Below, in pieces: positions 13,303-20,872 of a stretch of DNA of 22,650 bases. Each line of letters begins with the position of its first letter. Position 1 is the first letter of the stretch. Source of the DNA: Pseudomonadota bacterium (GTDB taxonomy: Bacteria; Pseudomonadota; Alphaproteobacteria; Rhizobiales; Beijerinckiaceae); the NCBI GenBank assembly GCA_023423995.1, contig JAFAEL010000275.1, positions 1 to 22,650 on the forward strand, given 5' to 3'. Under the pieces are notes generated by a model. That model searched no databases and was not told where the DNA came from. It was given only the letters and a program-made list of their open reading frames with translations. A program made the position numbers and the translations under genes.

Positions 13303-14290
13303 CGCCTCCTCCGGCTCCGGCTGGCGCTCCCTTCTTCTCGTGGCGGCGGGCACGCTCGCGCTCGCGCTGGCGCTCATCGTCGGCCGCGTCGTCTGGTTCG
13401 ACGCCTATTGGCTGTTCCGGGAGAGCCCGCCCTGGCTGGAGGCGACCGGCGGCTCGAACCGGCTCCTCGATCGGCAGACCCGTCGCGCCAAGATCCTCCA
13501 GGCGCTCACCCGCGACTACAGAGTGGCGCTCGTCGGCAGCTCGACCGTCTACCACGGGCTCGATCCGCGCGATGTCGCGCCCTCCCTGCAGGGCCAGGTG
13601 TTCAATGCCGGCATCTCCGCCCTGCGCGGCGAGGAATTGCCGATCGTGGCGACCGTCGTCGCCTCGCGGGACGACGTGGAACGCGTGCTGCTCGGGCTCG
13701 ACTACTACATGTTCTCCCGCCGCGACGCGGCTTCTGTCCAGCTGAGCCGAACGCTGACCAATGCGACCGGCCGCGCCAATACCGTCCTCGGCAGCCTGAT
13801 CAGCCGCTACGCGATCTCCGACAGCTTCCTGGACGAGGTCACGGGCGCGGAGGATCCGGGCGCCTGGACCCGGGATGGCTTCCGCATCACGCCTCCGTTG
13901 CCCCCGGACCTCACCGAGAAGAACGACGCCATCCGCCGGCGCACGACCGCCCCCTACCGGCCGGAGACGCTGGTCCACCTCGAGCGAGCCCTGTCGGCCT
14001 TACGAGGGCGCGAGGTGACGGTCTACCTGGCACCCGTGAGCGGAGCGCAGCGACAGATCATGTCGGAACTCGGCCTTATGGACGATCTCGCGCGCTGGCG
14101 GGCGGATGTCGGGCGGGTGGTGGCCGAGCAAGGCGTGCGCTTCCTAGATCTGGTCGATCTCGGGGCGGGGCATCCGTTCGATCCACGCCTGGGCTCGACG
14201 GATGTGTGGCTCGATAACCTCCATTACACGCCCCTGCTCGGGCGGCAGATCCTCGAGCGCGCGGGCCTGCGCGGGCCGGGGGAGGCCTGA
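13274..14290 (+). CDS. Membrane-anchored SGNH/GDSL-like protein, partner of the MBOAT enzyme
   Basis: A protein of 338 residues with one N-terminal transmembrane segment (about 18-40), so the remainder is probably periplasmic. SGNH-like landmarks: VALVGSSTVYHGLDP at 84-98, with Ser89/Ser90 in the nucleophile position, and a closing Asp314-x-x-His317 in DNLHYTP. In AlgI-type systems a periplasmic SGNH protein takes the acyl group from the MBOAT enzyme and puts it on the polymer; this gene has the right position and topology for that role (inference). An alternative start is Met6 (13289). The 29-base overlap with the MBOAT gene and the TGATG junction with the next gene mark a tight operon. Confidence 0.75.
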   Translation: MPISSMPSSDASSGSGWRSLLLVAAGTLALALALIVGRVVWFDAYWLFRESPPWLEATGGSNRLLDRQTRRAKILQALTRDYRVALVGSSTVYHGLDPRDVAPSLQGQVFNAGISALRGEELPIVATVVASRDDVERVLLGLDYYMFSRRDAASVQLSRTLTNATGRANTVLGSLISRYAISDSFLDEVTGAEDPGAWTRDGFRITPPLPPDLTEKNDAIRRRTTAPYRPETLVHLERALSALRGREVTVYLAPVSGAQRQIMSELGLMDDLARWRADVGRVVAEQGVRFLDLVDLGAGHPFDPRLGSTDVWLDNLHYTPLLGRQILERAGLRGPGEA

Positions 14291-14934
14291 TGGATCCGGC
14301 GCAGGCCCTGGCTCGCGTCCTCACTCCGGCGCCCCCGGGCAAGCCATCGGCCCTCAAGCGCCTGGCCCAGATCGAAGCGCGCATCCCGGAGGCGGCCGAT
14401 CTCGTCCTTTTCGGGGATTCGCTCGCGGCGGCCTGGCCAGCGGCTTTGCTGCACAGCGCCTTTCCAGGCTGGCGCGTCTTCAATTTCGGCCTGCCCGGCG
14501 ATCGCGTCCAGAATTCGCTCTGGCGGCTCGCCTCGATCCCCACGGCCCATCTGAGGCCCCGCGCGCTGGTCATGCTCCTCGGGACGAACAACCTCGGCGA
14601 TGGGGACCCGCCGGAGGCCATCGCGCAGGGTCTCGCGGCCGTGCTGGAAGCCGCGATCCGGCAATGGGGTGATCCTGCCGCTTTCGTCGTCACGATCCCG
14701 CGCCGCGGAGAGGCGCCGGGCTTCAGGCAGACCGAGCGCTCCCGCCTGAACGCCGAGCTCGCGGGCCTCCGAGCGACGCTGCTCGACGCCGACGCGGCTC
14801 TCGTACCCTCGCCCGGCGAGGAGCCCTGCCTTCTCGCCGACATGCTGCATCTCAGCGAAGCCGGCTACAGGCGCCTCGGTGCGGCACTCGCCGCGGCGAT
14901 CGGCCCCGCGGCGCGTCAGAACTCAGACGGATGA
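14290..14934 (+). CDS. SGNH/GDSL hydrolase, cytoplasmic type
   Basis: A protein of 214 residues with the full SGNH set: LVLFGDSLAAAW (catalytic Ser44), FNFGLPGDRVQNSLWRL (oxyanion Gly region), MLLGTNNLGDG (Asn block III) and Asp184-x-x-His187 in DMLHLSEAGY. It is most like the platelet-activating-factor acetylhydrolase 1b / TesA-like esterases. No signal peptide is seen, so it is probably cytoplasmic, unlike the preceding gene product. The start codon overlaps the previous stop by one base (TGATG), giving translational coupling. In this cassette it might deacylate an intermediate or act on the acyl donor side; the substrate is unknown. Confidence 0.88.
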   Translation: MDPAQALARVLTPAPPGKPSALKRLAQIEARIPEAADLVLFGDSLAAAWPAALLHSAFPGWRVFNFGLPGDRVQNSLWRLASIPTAHLRPRALVMLLGTNNLGDGDPPEAIAQGLAAVLEAAIRQWGDPAAFVVTIPRRGEAPGFRQTERSRLNAELAGLRATLLDADAALVPSPGEEPCLLADMLHLSEAGYRRLGAALAAAIGPAARQNSDG

Positions 14935-15028
14935 AGCGCTCGACCGTGTTCGGCCATGTGCGCGGCAGCACGGAATCCGGCTTACCGTTCCGGCAAAACA
15001 TCCCCATCGGAGAACGGGGGACGGGGTC

Positions 15029-15115
15029 ATGGACAGGATCGGTCAGAAGCTCGATGCGGTGATCTGCGAAGTCGCCGCGATGCTGTGGCTGGTCCGGGCG
15101 ACGGTCGCCCGCTGA
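15029..15115 (+). CDS. Possible 28-residue small protein
   Basis: Short frame starting MDRIGQKLDAVICEVAAMLW and ending VRATVAR. It is amphipathic to hydrophobic in the middle and has G-rich sequence (ggggacgggg) before the ATG as a possible ribosome site. It lies in the 305-base gap between the acylation cassette and the DUF4167 gene, ahead of a strong terminator. There is no family recognition, so it may be chance. Apart from this ORF and the hairpins after it, I see nothing else in 14935-15239. Confidence 0.25.
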   Translation: MDRIGQKLDAVICEVAAMLWLVRATVAR

Positions 15116-15170
15116 GCTGATCCTGGCATCGAAGACTGCACCGGAAGATCTTCGGCACGGGTACGATCAG

Positions 15171-15190
15171 GAGTCCTCAGACGAGGGCTC
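15171..15190. repeat. Small hairpin GAGTCCTC/GAGGGCTC
   Basis: An 8-bp stem with one G-U pair and a four-base loop, just before the strong terminator. It may be part of the same 3' end structure. Confidence 0.35.
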
Positions 15191-15196
15191 ATAAGG

Positions 15197-15231
15197 AAAG
15201 AGGGAAGATCCTGCCCGGATCTTCCCTCTTT
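15197..15231. terminator. Strong hairpin terminator, probably bidirectional
   Basis: Perfect 14-bp stem AAAGAGGGAAGATC (15197-15210) and GATCTTCCCTCTTT (15218-15231) with a 7-base loop. On the plus strand it is followed by TGTTTGTCT, and on the minus strand by CCTTAT after the stem's own TTT. It would end plus-strand transcripts from the acylation cassette or the 28-codon ORF, and minus-strand transcripts of the DUF4167 gene, whose stop lies 8 bases away. Confidence 0.85.
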
Positions 15232-15239
15232 GTTTGTCT

Positions 15240-16304
15240 CTACTCAGCTGGCTTCTCGGCCTCGGAGCCGCCGAAATCGAGGCTCTCGGCCGGTTCGGTC
15301 CGGCGCGTCCGACGGGTCCGGCGCGGCCGGGGCTCGGGCGCCTCGGCGACGACGGGTGCGACCTCGGGTTCGGCCGCATAGGCCGGGACCGGCGCTTCCA
15401 CGGCCTCGCTGCGCTCCTCGCGACGCTCGTCCTGATCGAGGGCGATCGTCGACCGCACGGGGGTCGTCAGGAAAGCCGGCAGGCCAGCTGCGGGCGCATC
15501 CCGCTCATCCTGCTGCGGCGCGGCGAAGCGCTCCTGGCGGCCCTGGCCGCGCTCGCGATCGCGGTTGAACTCGCGCCGGCCACCTTCGCGGCTCTCGCCG
15601 CGGCCGGTCCGTTCGCGCCGCTCACCACCCTCGGGCCGATCCGGCCGATCGAAGCGCTCGCCATTCTGCTGCGGATAGTTGCTGCCGTTCCGGTCGAAAC
15701 GCTCGCCCTGCGGCCGATTGCCGTTCCGGTCGTAGCCATTGCCGTTGCGATCGAACCGCTCACCATTCCGGTCGAAGCGCTGATTGCGATCCTGCCGGTC
15801 GGCGCCCTGCCGCTCACCGCGATCGTAACCCCGGTCCTGCCGTTCGCCGCGGTCGAAGCGACCCTGCTGGGGCTGCCGGTCTCCGCCGCCCTGGCGCGTG
15901 TCGTACGGATTGCCGCCGCCTTCGCCAAACTCATCACCCCCGGCCTGCATGCCGCGGTCGCCCTGCCCGTAGGGGAACCCGCCCGAGCCCATGCCCTCCT
16001 CGTCGCCCTCTTCGCCGTCCTCGTCGAAGGGCCGACCCTGGGTACCGAATTGCTGCCGGTAGGTCTCCTGGGCCGCGGCAATCAGACGATAGTAATGCTC
16101 GGCATGCTGCAGGTAGTTCTCAGCCGCCACCGGATCACCGCTAGCCGTCGCGTCGCGCGCAAGCTGCGCATACTTGTCCGCGATGTGCTGGGCAGTACCC
16201 CTGATCTTAACGTCTGGCCCGTTCGACTCGTAGGAGCGGGTCAGCGGGTTCGGGCCCTTGCCACGGGTGCGCCCCCGCATCCGCCTGTTCTGTCCTGGTC
16301 TCAT
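15240..16304 (-). CDS. DUF4167 domain protein, largely disordered
   Basis: A protein of 354 residues from ATG 16304, chosen because the conserved family N-terminus (MRPGQNRRMRGRTRGKGPNP) starts there; the frame remains open to 16457 without similarity. Residues 1 to about 85 form the DUF4167 domain (SYESNGPDVKIRGTAQHIADKY…NYLQHAEHYYRLI), found next to prmC/prfA in Hyphomicrobiales. The rest is low complexity: Gly/Asp-rich, then degenerate RFDRNG-type repeats, a Glu/Pro/Ala tract and a basic RPRRTRRTRRT patch near the end. The composition suggests RNA or ribosome association, which is inference. It follows prmC on the same strand after a 308-base gap. Confidence 0.88.
   Translation of the reverse strand: MRPGQNRRMRGRTRGKGPNPLTRSYESNGPDVKIRGTAQHIADKYAQLARDATASGDPVAAENYLQHAEHYYRLIAAAQETYRQQFGTQGRPFDEDGEEGDEEGMGSGGFPYGQGDRGMQAGGDEFGEGGGNPYDTRQGGGDRQPQQGRFDRGERQDRGYDRGERQGADRQDRNQRFDRNGERFDRNGNGYDRNGNRPQGERFDRNGSNYPQQNGERFDRPDRPEGGERRERTGRGESREGGRREFNRDRERGQGRQERFAAPQQDERDAPAAGLPAFLTTPVRSTIALDQDERREERSEAVEAPVPAYAAEPEVAPVVAEAPEPRPRRTRRTRRTEPAESLDFGGSEAEKPAE
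15636..15803 (-). repeat. Degenerate RFDRNG-coding tandem repeats in the DUF4167 gene
   Basis: About seven units coding FDR(N/P)G-like hexapeptides (RFDRNGERFDRNGNGYDRNG…) with spacers. At DNA level the core ttccggtcgaa(a/g)cg recurs on the plus strand. Copy number is likely to vary between strains. Confidence 0.7.
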
Positions 16305-16612
16305 CGATGTTTTCAGACCTTCGCTGGTGTCCCTGACAAGCAGGCTCCTGCGCGGGCCGCACTGGACCTGCGCAATCCCCGTCACCTCAGCTCGGACCGG
16401 ATCTCGTTTTGCCGGACCGTCCGTCAGTGTAGGATTCGATCGACCGCGCCGCACCATGGCTGAACGCGCGGTCCTTGTTGTCCCCGAGCGATCGTGGGCT
16501 GCATGCCGCTACGTCGCATCAAGCCTGGACCATTCTCGTTAACCGACAGCAAATTAGCTGCTTCTGTTCCGGTCAACAAGCAATTTTTGATCTGCCACCC
16601 TGATGTGGCGCT
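16305..16612. other. Gap between prmC and the DUF4167 gene: AT-rich leader with dyad symmetry
   Basis: No gene is seen in these 308 bases. Positions 16538-16590 are AT-rich for the region and carry an imperfect dyad, GTTAACCG (16538-16545) and CGGTCAAC (16570-16577), around CAGC-AAATTA-GCTG (16547-16560). A GCCAC/GTGGC hairpin (16594-16609) lies just after the prmC stop on the minus strand but lacks a U-tract. On the minus strand TTGACC (16571-16576) could be a -35 box, but I find no matching -10. The promoter of the DUF4167 gene is probably in this segment. Confidence 0.4.
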
Positions 16613-17527
16613 CTATCCACGGGAAACAAGAGCCGGCCCAGCGAAAAGCGTCATCGCACGCTGATGCCCACCGAGGTCCCGGCGGATCGCCTCGACCGCG
16701 AAGCCGCGCTCCTCGGCGAGAAACGCGACGCTCTCCGCCTGATCATGTCCAAGTTCCAGGACGATACGCCCGTCTCTCTCAAGAAGACGCCCTGCATCGT
16801 CAAGTATAGCCCGGTAGGCTTCGAGGCCGCTCTTTCCGCCGTCGAGGGCGCGGGCGGGGTCAAAATGCGACACTTCCGGCTCGAGCGTCAGGATGTCGGC
16901 AGCCCGAATATAGGGCGGGTTCGACACGATCAGGGCGAAGCGGCCATCGATCGCGCTCGCCCAGTCGGAGGCCACGAAGGCTGCCCGATCGGCAACGCCG
17001 TTCATTTCCGCATTGCGGCGGGCCGTCATGAGCGCGCCCGGCGACCGATCGACGCCGACCCCGCAGCCGTCCTTCAACTCCGACAGAAGGGCGATCAGGA
17101 TGCAGCCGGACCCCGTCCCGAGATCGAGGATCCGCTCGCGCGCGCCTCTCCGCTTTCCCGCCGCATCGAGCGCCGCCTCTACGATCGTCTCCGTATCCGG
17201 CCGCGGCGCCAGCGTCTCGGGCGAGAGCGCGAAGGGAAGGCCCCAGAACTCCGCCCTTCCCAGGATGCGAGCCACCGGCTCCCGCGCAAGGCGCCGAGCC
17301 GCCAGGTCGACAAGCCGTGCGCTGCCCTCCTCGCCGAGGGGGTGCTGGGGGTCCGCGAGGAGCGACGTGGAACCGACACCCAGCGCCGCGGCCGTCAGAA
17401 GGCGCGCATCGAGTGCGGCTGAATCGATCCCCGCCTCGGCGAAGGCCCGGCGCAGCTCCGCCTGCGCGGCGGCACGAGTCGTACCGGCCTCGATGGCGAG
17501 GTGCGGGATGTGGGGCTCGCGGTCCAT
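16613..17527 (-). CDS. prmC: Peptide chain release factor N5-glutamine methyltransferase
   Basis: A protein of 304 residues that methylates the Gln of the GGQ motif in RF1/RF2 using S-adenosylmethionine. Seen: an N-terminal helical domain (AQAELRRAFAEAGIDSAALDARLL), the RILGRAEFWGLPFALSPETLAPRPDTE linker typical of PrmC, the SAM-binding loop DLGTGSGC at 135-142, and the catalytic NPPY at 203-206. The frame extends to 18133 but overlaps fdhD there; ATG 17527 begins the conserved N-terminus. prfA, often directly upstream in related genomes, is absent here: the neighbour is divergent fdhD, 45 bases away. The ribosome site is weak. Confidence 0.95.
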   Translation of the reverse strand: MDREPHIPHLAIEAGTTRAAAQAELRRAFAEAGIDSAALDARLLTAAALGVGSTSLLADPQHPLGEEGSARLVDLAARRLAREPVARILGRAEFWGLPFALSPETLAPRPDTETIVEAALDAAGKRRGARERILDLGTGSGCILIALLSELKDGCGVGVDRSPGALMTARRNAEMNGVADRAAFVASDWASAIDGRFALIVSNPPYIRAADILTLEPEVSHFDPARALDGGKSGLEAYRAILDDAGRLLERDGRIVLELGHDQAESVAFLAEERGFAVEAIRRDLGGHQRAMTLFAGPALVSRG

Positions 17528-17572
17528 GCCGGCCCGATATCTTCTCGCGCGCGGTCCGGCTAGAACAGGACG

Positions 17573-18397
17573 ATGTCGGACGGCACCCTGCGCACGATTC
17601 ATACGACTACCGTTACGATCCCGCTCTCGGGCGCGGCCGCCGCGACGGGCGAGCGGGAGATCGCGGTCGAGACCGGCGTCGAGGTGAGCTTCGGCGGTGT
17701 GCCCTTCGCCGTGATGATGCTGACGCCCGCGGACCTCGAGGATTTCGGCTACGGCTTCAGCCTCACGGAGGGCATCGTCGAGCGCGTGGAGGAGATCCGC
17801 CGGGTCGTCGTGACTGAGGCAGAGCGCGGGTTCGGCATTTCGATCGACGTCGCGCCCGATCGCATGCACAACCTCCTGGCTCGCCGCCGCTCGATGTCGG
17901 GCCGTACCGGCTGCGGAGTCTGCGGCATCGAGGACCTCGACGCCCTTGAGCGCGCGCAGCCAGTGAACCGGGACGGCGCGTTCTCGCCCATCGACATCCG
18001 GGCTATCGCCAAGGCGCTCGGCGACCTTCCCGAAAAGCAACTCCTCAGCCGAGCCACCGGCGCCACGCACGCCGCAGCCTTCGCCGACCGGGAAGGCGCG
18101 ATCATGCTGATCCGCGAGGATGTCGGACGGCACAACGCCCTCGACAAGCTCGTCGGGGCGATCCTACGGACTGGCCTCGACCCGGCGAACGGCTTCGTGG
18201 TGGTGACCAGCCGCTGCTCGTTCGAGATGGTCGAGAAGGCCGCCTCCCTCGGGGCGCGGCTCATCGTGGCGATTTCGGCGCCGACCTCGCTCGCCATCGA
18301 GCGCGCCCGGGCCCTCGGGGTGTCGCTGGTCGCGATCGCCAGGCGGGACACGGTGACGGTGTTCCACGGGCCGGAGGCGGTCGCCTATGAGGGCTGA
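17573..18397 (+). CDS. fdhD: FdhD sulfurtransferase, formate dehydrogenase accessory protein
   Basis: A protein of 274 residues that transfers sulfur from a cysteine desulfurase to the molybdenum cofactor of formate dehydrogenase. Motifs: LTPADLEDFGYGFSLTEGI, the essential CxxC as Cys114-Gly-Val-Cys117 in GCGVCG, THAAAFAD, IREDVGRHNALDKLVG and SRCSFEMVEKAA, all matching FdhD. Cytoplasmic. No formate dehydrogenase genes are in the window, so it acts on an enzyme encoded elsewhere. Its 3' end overlaps the convergent cyclase gene by 13 bases (18385-18397). Confidence 0.95.
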   Translation: MSDGTLRTIHTTTVTIPLSGAAAATGEREIAVETGVEVSFGGVPFAVMMLTPADLEDFGYGFSLTEGIVERVEEIRRVVVTEAERGFGISIDVAPDRMHNLLARRRSMSGRTGCGVCGIEDLDALERAQPVNRDGAFSPIDIRAIAKALGDLPEKQLLSRATGATHAAAFADREGAIMLIREDVGRHNALDKLVGAILRTGLDPANGFVVVTSRCSFEMVEKAASLGARLIVAISAPTSLAIERARALGVSLVAIARRDTVTVFHGPEAVAYEG

Positions 18398-19422
18398 TCG
18401 CGAGAACCGCTTCGGGTAATCGCGAAGACCTCCAGGGCCTCCTGGCGTCCGTGGACGGAATGGGAGCCGAGCGACCGCGCCTCGAAGCCCGCCGGCAGCG
18501 GCCCGATGCGCGCCATCAGCTCCCGCGAGGCGAGAACCTGCTCTCCTAGCGCCCTGCACAGGCTTTCGAGACGCGCCGTCGCGTTCATCACATCGCCGAA
18601 ATAGGTGATCTTGTGCCGCTCGAGCCCGATCTCGGCGGTGACGACCGGCCCGCAATGCAGCGCGGCCCGGAAGGTCGGTAATTCCTGGAAGTCGCCTCGC
18701 CACTCCGCTTCCGCCGCCGCAATGTCGTCCAGGATGGCGGACACGCACCGGACCGGCGCCGCATCCGCCAGGGCTCGGTCGGTGGCCGGCCAGCTCACGA
18801 TCGCCATGTCGCCCACGTAATCGTCGATCTTCCCGCCGAAGCGCCGCACCGGCCGGGCGAGGCGCCCGAAGAAGCGCCCCAGATATTCCTGGGCCCGCAG
18901 GTCGCCGTGCCGCTCCGCGAAGCGCGTGGAGCCCACCAGATCGATGAACAGGAACGCCCGCTCCTCGCGAACGGGCTTGTGATAGCGCCCGAGCAGAAGG
19001 TTGCCGAAGGTTCCCGGGCCGATGACGTCGCGAATGCGAAGGGTCGAGAGAATCAGGACCGAGATGAGGAGCGAATAGGCGAGCTCCGGCCCGGACGGGA
19101 TCGCAAGCTCGGTCCAGGGGCGCGCGATGGCGCCGGTCAGGGCCAGGACGGTTCCGGCGCAGACGGTGCCGCCGTAGATGAGAACCACTACGACGAGGAT
19201 CGATCCAGCCAGATAGACCGGCGTGGAGGACGCCCGGATGCGATCCCGCAGAGAGGGCAGGAGGAGGCCTCTGGCATAGGCGAGGACGGGCGTCCCGATC
19301 AGCACCCCGAAGACCGCGCCGAGGAGCGGCCGCTCCGCCCCTGTCAGAAGCGTGTAGAGGATGCCGGCCGCTGCGCTGACGGCAACGCTGGCGGTCCAGA
19401 GCCGGATCGTGTGGCGGCGCAT
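18385..19422 (-). CDS. Membrane class III adenylate/guanylate cyclase
   Basis: 345 residues from ATG 19422. The N-terminal half has four hydrophobic segments (about 8-27, 32-50, 68-98, 114-130); the C-terminal half is a cyclase homology domain making cAMP or cGMP. Metal-binding Asp161 (FIDLVGST) and Asp205 (DYVGDM) and the transition-state pair Asn280/Arg284 ([13 protein letters not shown]) are present. The usual base-selecting lysine four residues before Asp205 is Asp201, and the second selectivity site is Thr273, so specificity is unclear. An alternative start is GTG 19473, which has AAGG seven bases upstream and adds 17 residues. It overlaps the fdhD end by 13 bases and is divergent from purA. 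Confidence 0.9.
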   Translation of the reverse strand: MRRHTIRLWTASVAVSAAAGILYTLLTGAERPLLGAVFGVLIGTPVLAYARGLLLPSLRDRIRASSTPVYLAGSILVVVVLIYGGTVCAGTVLALTGAIARPWTELAIPSGPELAYSLLISVLILSTLRIRDVIGPGTFGNLLLGRYHKPVREERAFLFIDLVGSTRFAERHGDLRAQEYLGRFFGRLARPVRRFGGKIDDYVGDMAIVSWPATDRALADAAPVRCVSAILDDIAAAEAEWRGDFQELPTFRAALHCGPVVTAEIGLERHKITYFGDVMNATARLESLCRALGEQVLASRELMARIGPLPAGFEARSLGSHSVHGRQEALEVFAITRSGSRDQPS

Positions 19423-19537
19423 CGCGAGCCTGTTCGTCGTCAGGATGCCTGTAGGCGGCGTTGCCCGAGGCACCAAGTCACCTTGACCCGCCCGGCCCGA
19501 TCGAGGAGAAGGGCGCTCGCGTTCAAATCGTGTTATC

Positions 19538-19559
19538 CCGGCCTTGAGCCGGTTTTTTT
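19538..19559 (+). terminator. Intrinsic-terminator-like hairpin in the purA leader
   Basis: CCGGC (19538-19542), loop CTTGA, GCCGG (19548-19552), then seven T (19553-19559). It ends 13 bases before the purA start codon, with the likely ribosome site GCGGAG just after it. No plus-strand gene precedes it except fdhD, more than 1.1 kb away. It either blocks read-through antisense to the cyclase gene or works as an attenuator for purA. Confidence 0.6.
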
Positions 19560-19572
19560 ATGTGCGGAGCCC

Positions 19573-20865
19573 ATGGCCAACGTAGTCGTGGTCGGCGCCC
19601 AATGGGGCGACGAAGGTAAAGGCAAGATCGTCGACTGGCTCTCGGAGCAGGCCGACGTGGTGGTGCGCTTCCAGGGCGGCCACAATGCGGGCCACACGCT
19701 CGTCATCGACGGGAAGGTCTACAAGCTCTCGCTGCTGCCTTCGGGCGTCGTGCGGCCGGGCAAGCTTGCCGTCATCGGCAACGGCGTCGTGCTCGATCCG
19801 CATGCGCTGGTGACCGAGATCGCCTCGCTCGCCGCGCAGGGCGTGGAAGTCACGCGGGAGAATCTGCGCATCGCGGACAACGCGACGCTGATCCTGTCGC
19901 TGCATCGCGACCTCGACGCGCTGCGGGAGGCCGCCGCCGGCGCCTCGTCCATCGGCACCACGAAGCGCGGCATCGGGCCGGCCTACGAGGACAAGGTCGG
20001 CCGCCGCGCGATCAGGCTCATGGATCTTGCCGATCTCGACACGCTGCCGGTCAAGATCGACCGTTGCCTCGTGCATCACAATGCGATTCGCCGCGGGCTC
20101 GGCCTGGAGGAGATCCAGGCGCAGGCGATCTTCGACGAGCTCGCCTCCGTGGCCCCGAAGGTGCTGCCCTTCATCGACACGGTCTGGCGCCTCCTCGACG
20201 AGGAGCGGCGGGCCGGCAAGCGCATCCTGTTCGAAGGCGCGCAGGGCGCCTTGCTCGATGTCGACCACGGCACGTATCCCTACGTCACGTCCTCCAACAC
20301 GGTCGCCGGTCAGGCCGCGACGGGCTCCGGCATGGGGCCGCGCGCCGTCGGCACCGTGCTCGGGATCGCCAAGGCCTACACGACGCGCGTCGGCTCCGGC
20401 CCGTTCCCGACCGAGCTCCTCGACGAGACCGGCGAGCTGATCGGCGCGCGCGGCAAGGAATTCGGCGTCGTCACGGGCCGGAAGCGCCGCTGCGGGTGGT
20501 TCGATGCGGTCCTCGTCCGTCAGACGGTGCGGACCTCCGGCATCGACGGCATCGCGCTCACCAAGCTCGACGTGCTGGATGGCTTCGAGACCCTGAAGGT
20601 GTGCACGGGGTACCGTCTGGACGGCGAGGTGATCGACTACCTGCCGGCGAGCCAAGGCGCCCAGGCGCGGGTGGAGCCGATCTACGAGGAGGTCGAGGGC
20701 TGGCGCGGCTCGACCGCCGGCGCGCGCTCCTGGGCCGAGCTTCCGGCCGAGGCGGTGAAATACGTCAGGCGGATCGAGGAGTTGATCGGCGCGCCCGTGA
20801 CCGTGCTATCCACCTCGCCCGAACGGCGCGACACCATCCTGGTGCAGAACCCATTCGAGGCCTAG
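19573..20865 (+). CDS. purA: Adenylosuccinate synthetase
   Basis: A protein of 430 residues, full length. It joins IMP and aspartate with GTP to make adenylosuccinate, the first committed step to AMP. Hallmarks: WGDEGKGK at 11-18 with catalytic Asp13, GGHNAGHT with catalytic His41, [47 protein letters not shown] and the C-terminal RRDTI. Start ATG 19573 gives the standard [16 protein letters not shown]-terminus. A terminator-like hairpin lies immediately upstream. The next gene begins 7 bases after the stop, so they are probably co-transcribed. Confidence 0.98.
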   Translation: MANVVVVGAQWGDEGKGKIVDWLSEQADVVVRFQGGHNAGHTLVIDGKVYKLSLLPSGVVRPGKLAVIGNGVVLDPHALVTEIASLAAQGVEVTRENLRIADNATLILSLHRDLDALREAAAGASSIGTTKRGIGPAYEDKVGRRAIRLMDLADLDTLPVKIDRCLVHHNAIRRGLGLEEIQAQAIFDELASVAPKVLPFIDTVWRLLDEERRAGKRILFEGAQGALLDVDHGTYPYVTSSNTVAGQAATGSGMGPRAVGTVLGIAKAYTTRVGSGPFPTELLDETGELIGARGKEFGVVTGRKRRCGWFDAVLVRQTVRTSGIDGIALTKLDVLDGFETLKVCTGYRLDGEVIDYLPASQGAQARVEPIYEEVEGWRGSTAGARSWAELPAEAVKYVRRIEELIGAPVTVLSTSPERRDTILVQNPFEA

Positions 20866-20872
20866 GGCCTGT

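Noticed and set aside
15234..16463. Plus-strand frame of 409 codons, Leu/Ala/Val-rich, looking like a membrane protein
   Set aside because: It is the antisense of the Arg/Asp/Glu-rich DUF4167 gene; its hydrophobicity follows from complementing charged repeat codons.
17528..18133. Upstream extension of prmC to a 506-residue protein
   Set aside because: It overlaps fdhD on the other strand and the extension has no PrmC similarity; the family N-terminus begins at 17527.
19519..19534. tRNA-like T-loop (GTTCAAATC) before purA
   Set aside because: The T-stem does not pair over five bases and there is no acceptor, D- or anticodon arm.
19558..20655. Minus-strand frame of 365 codons opposite purA
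   Set aside because: Antisense shadow of a clear full-length purA.
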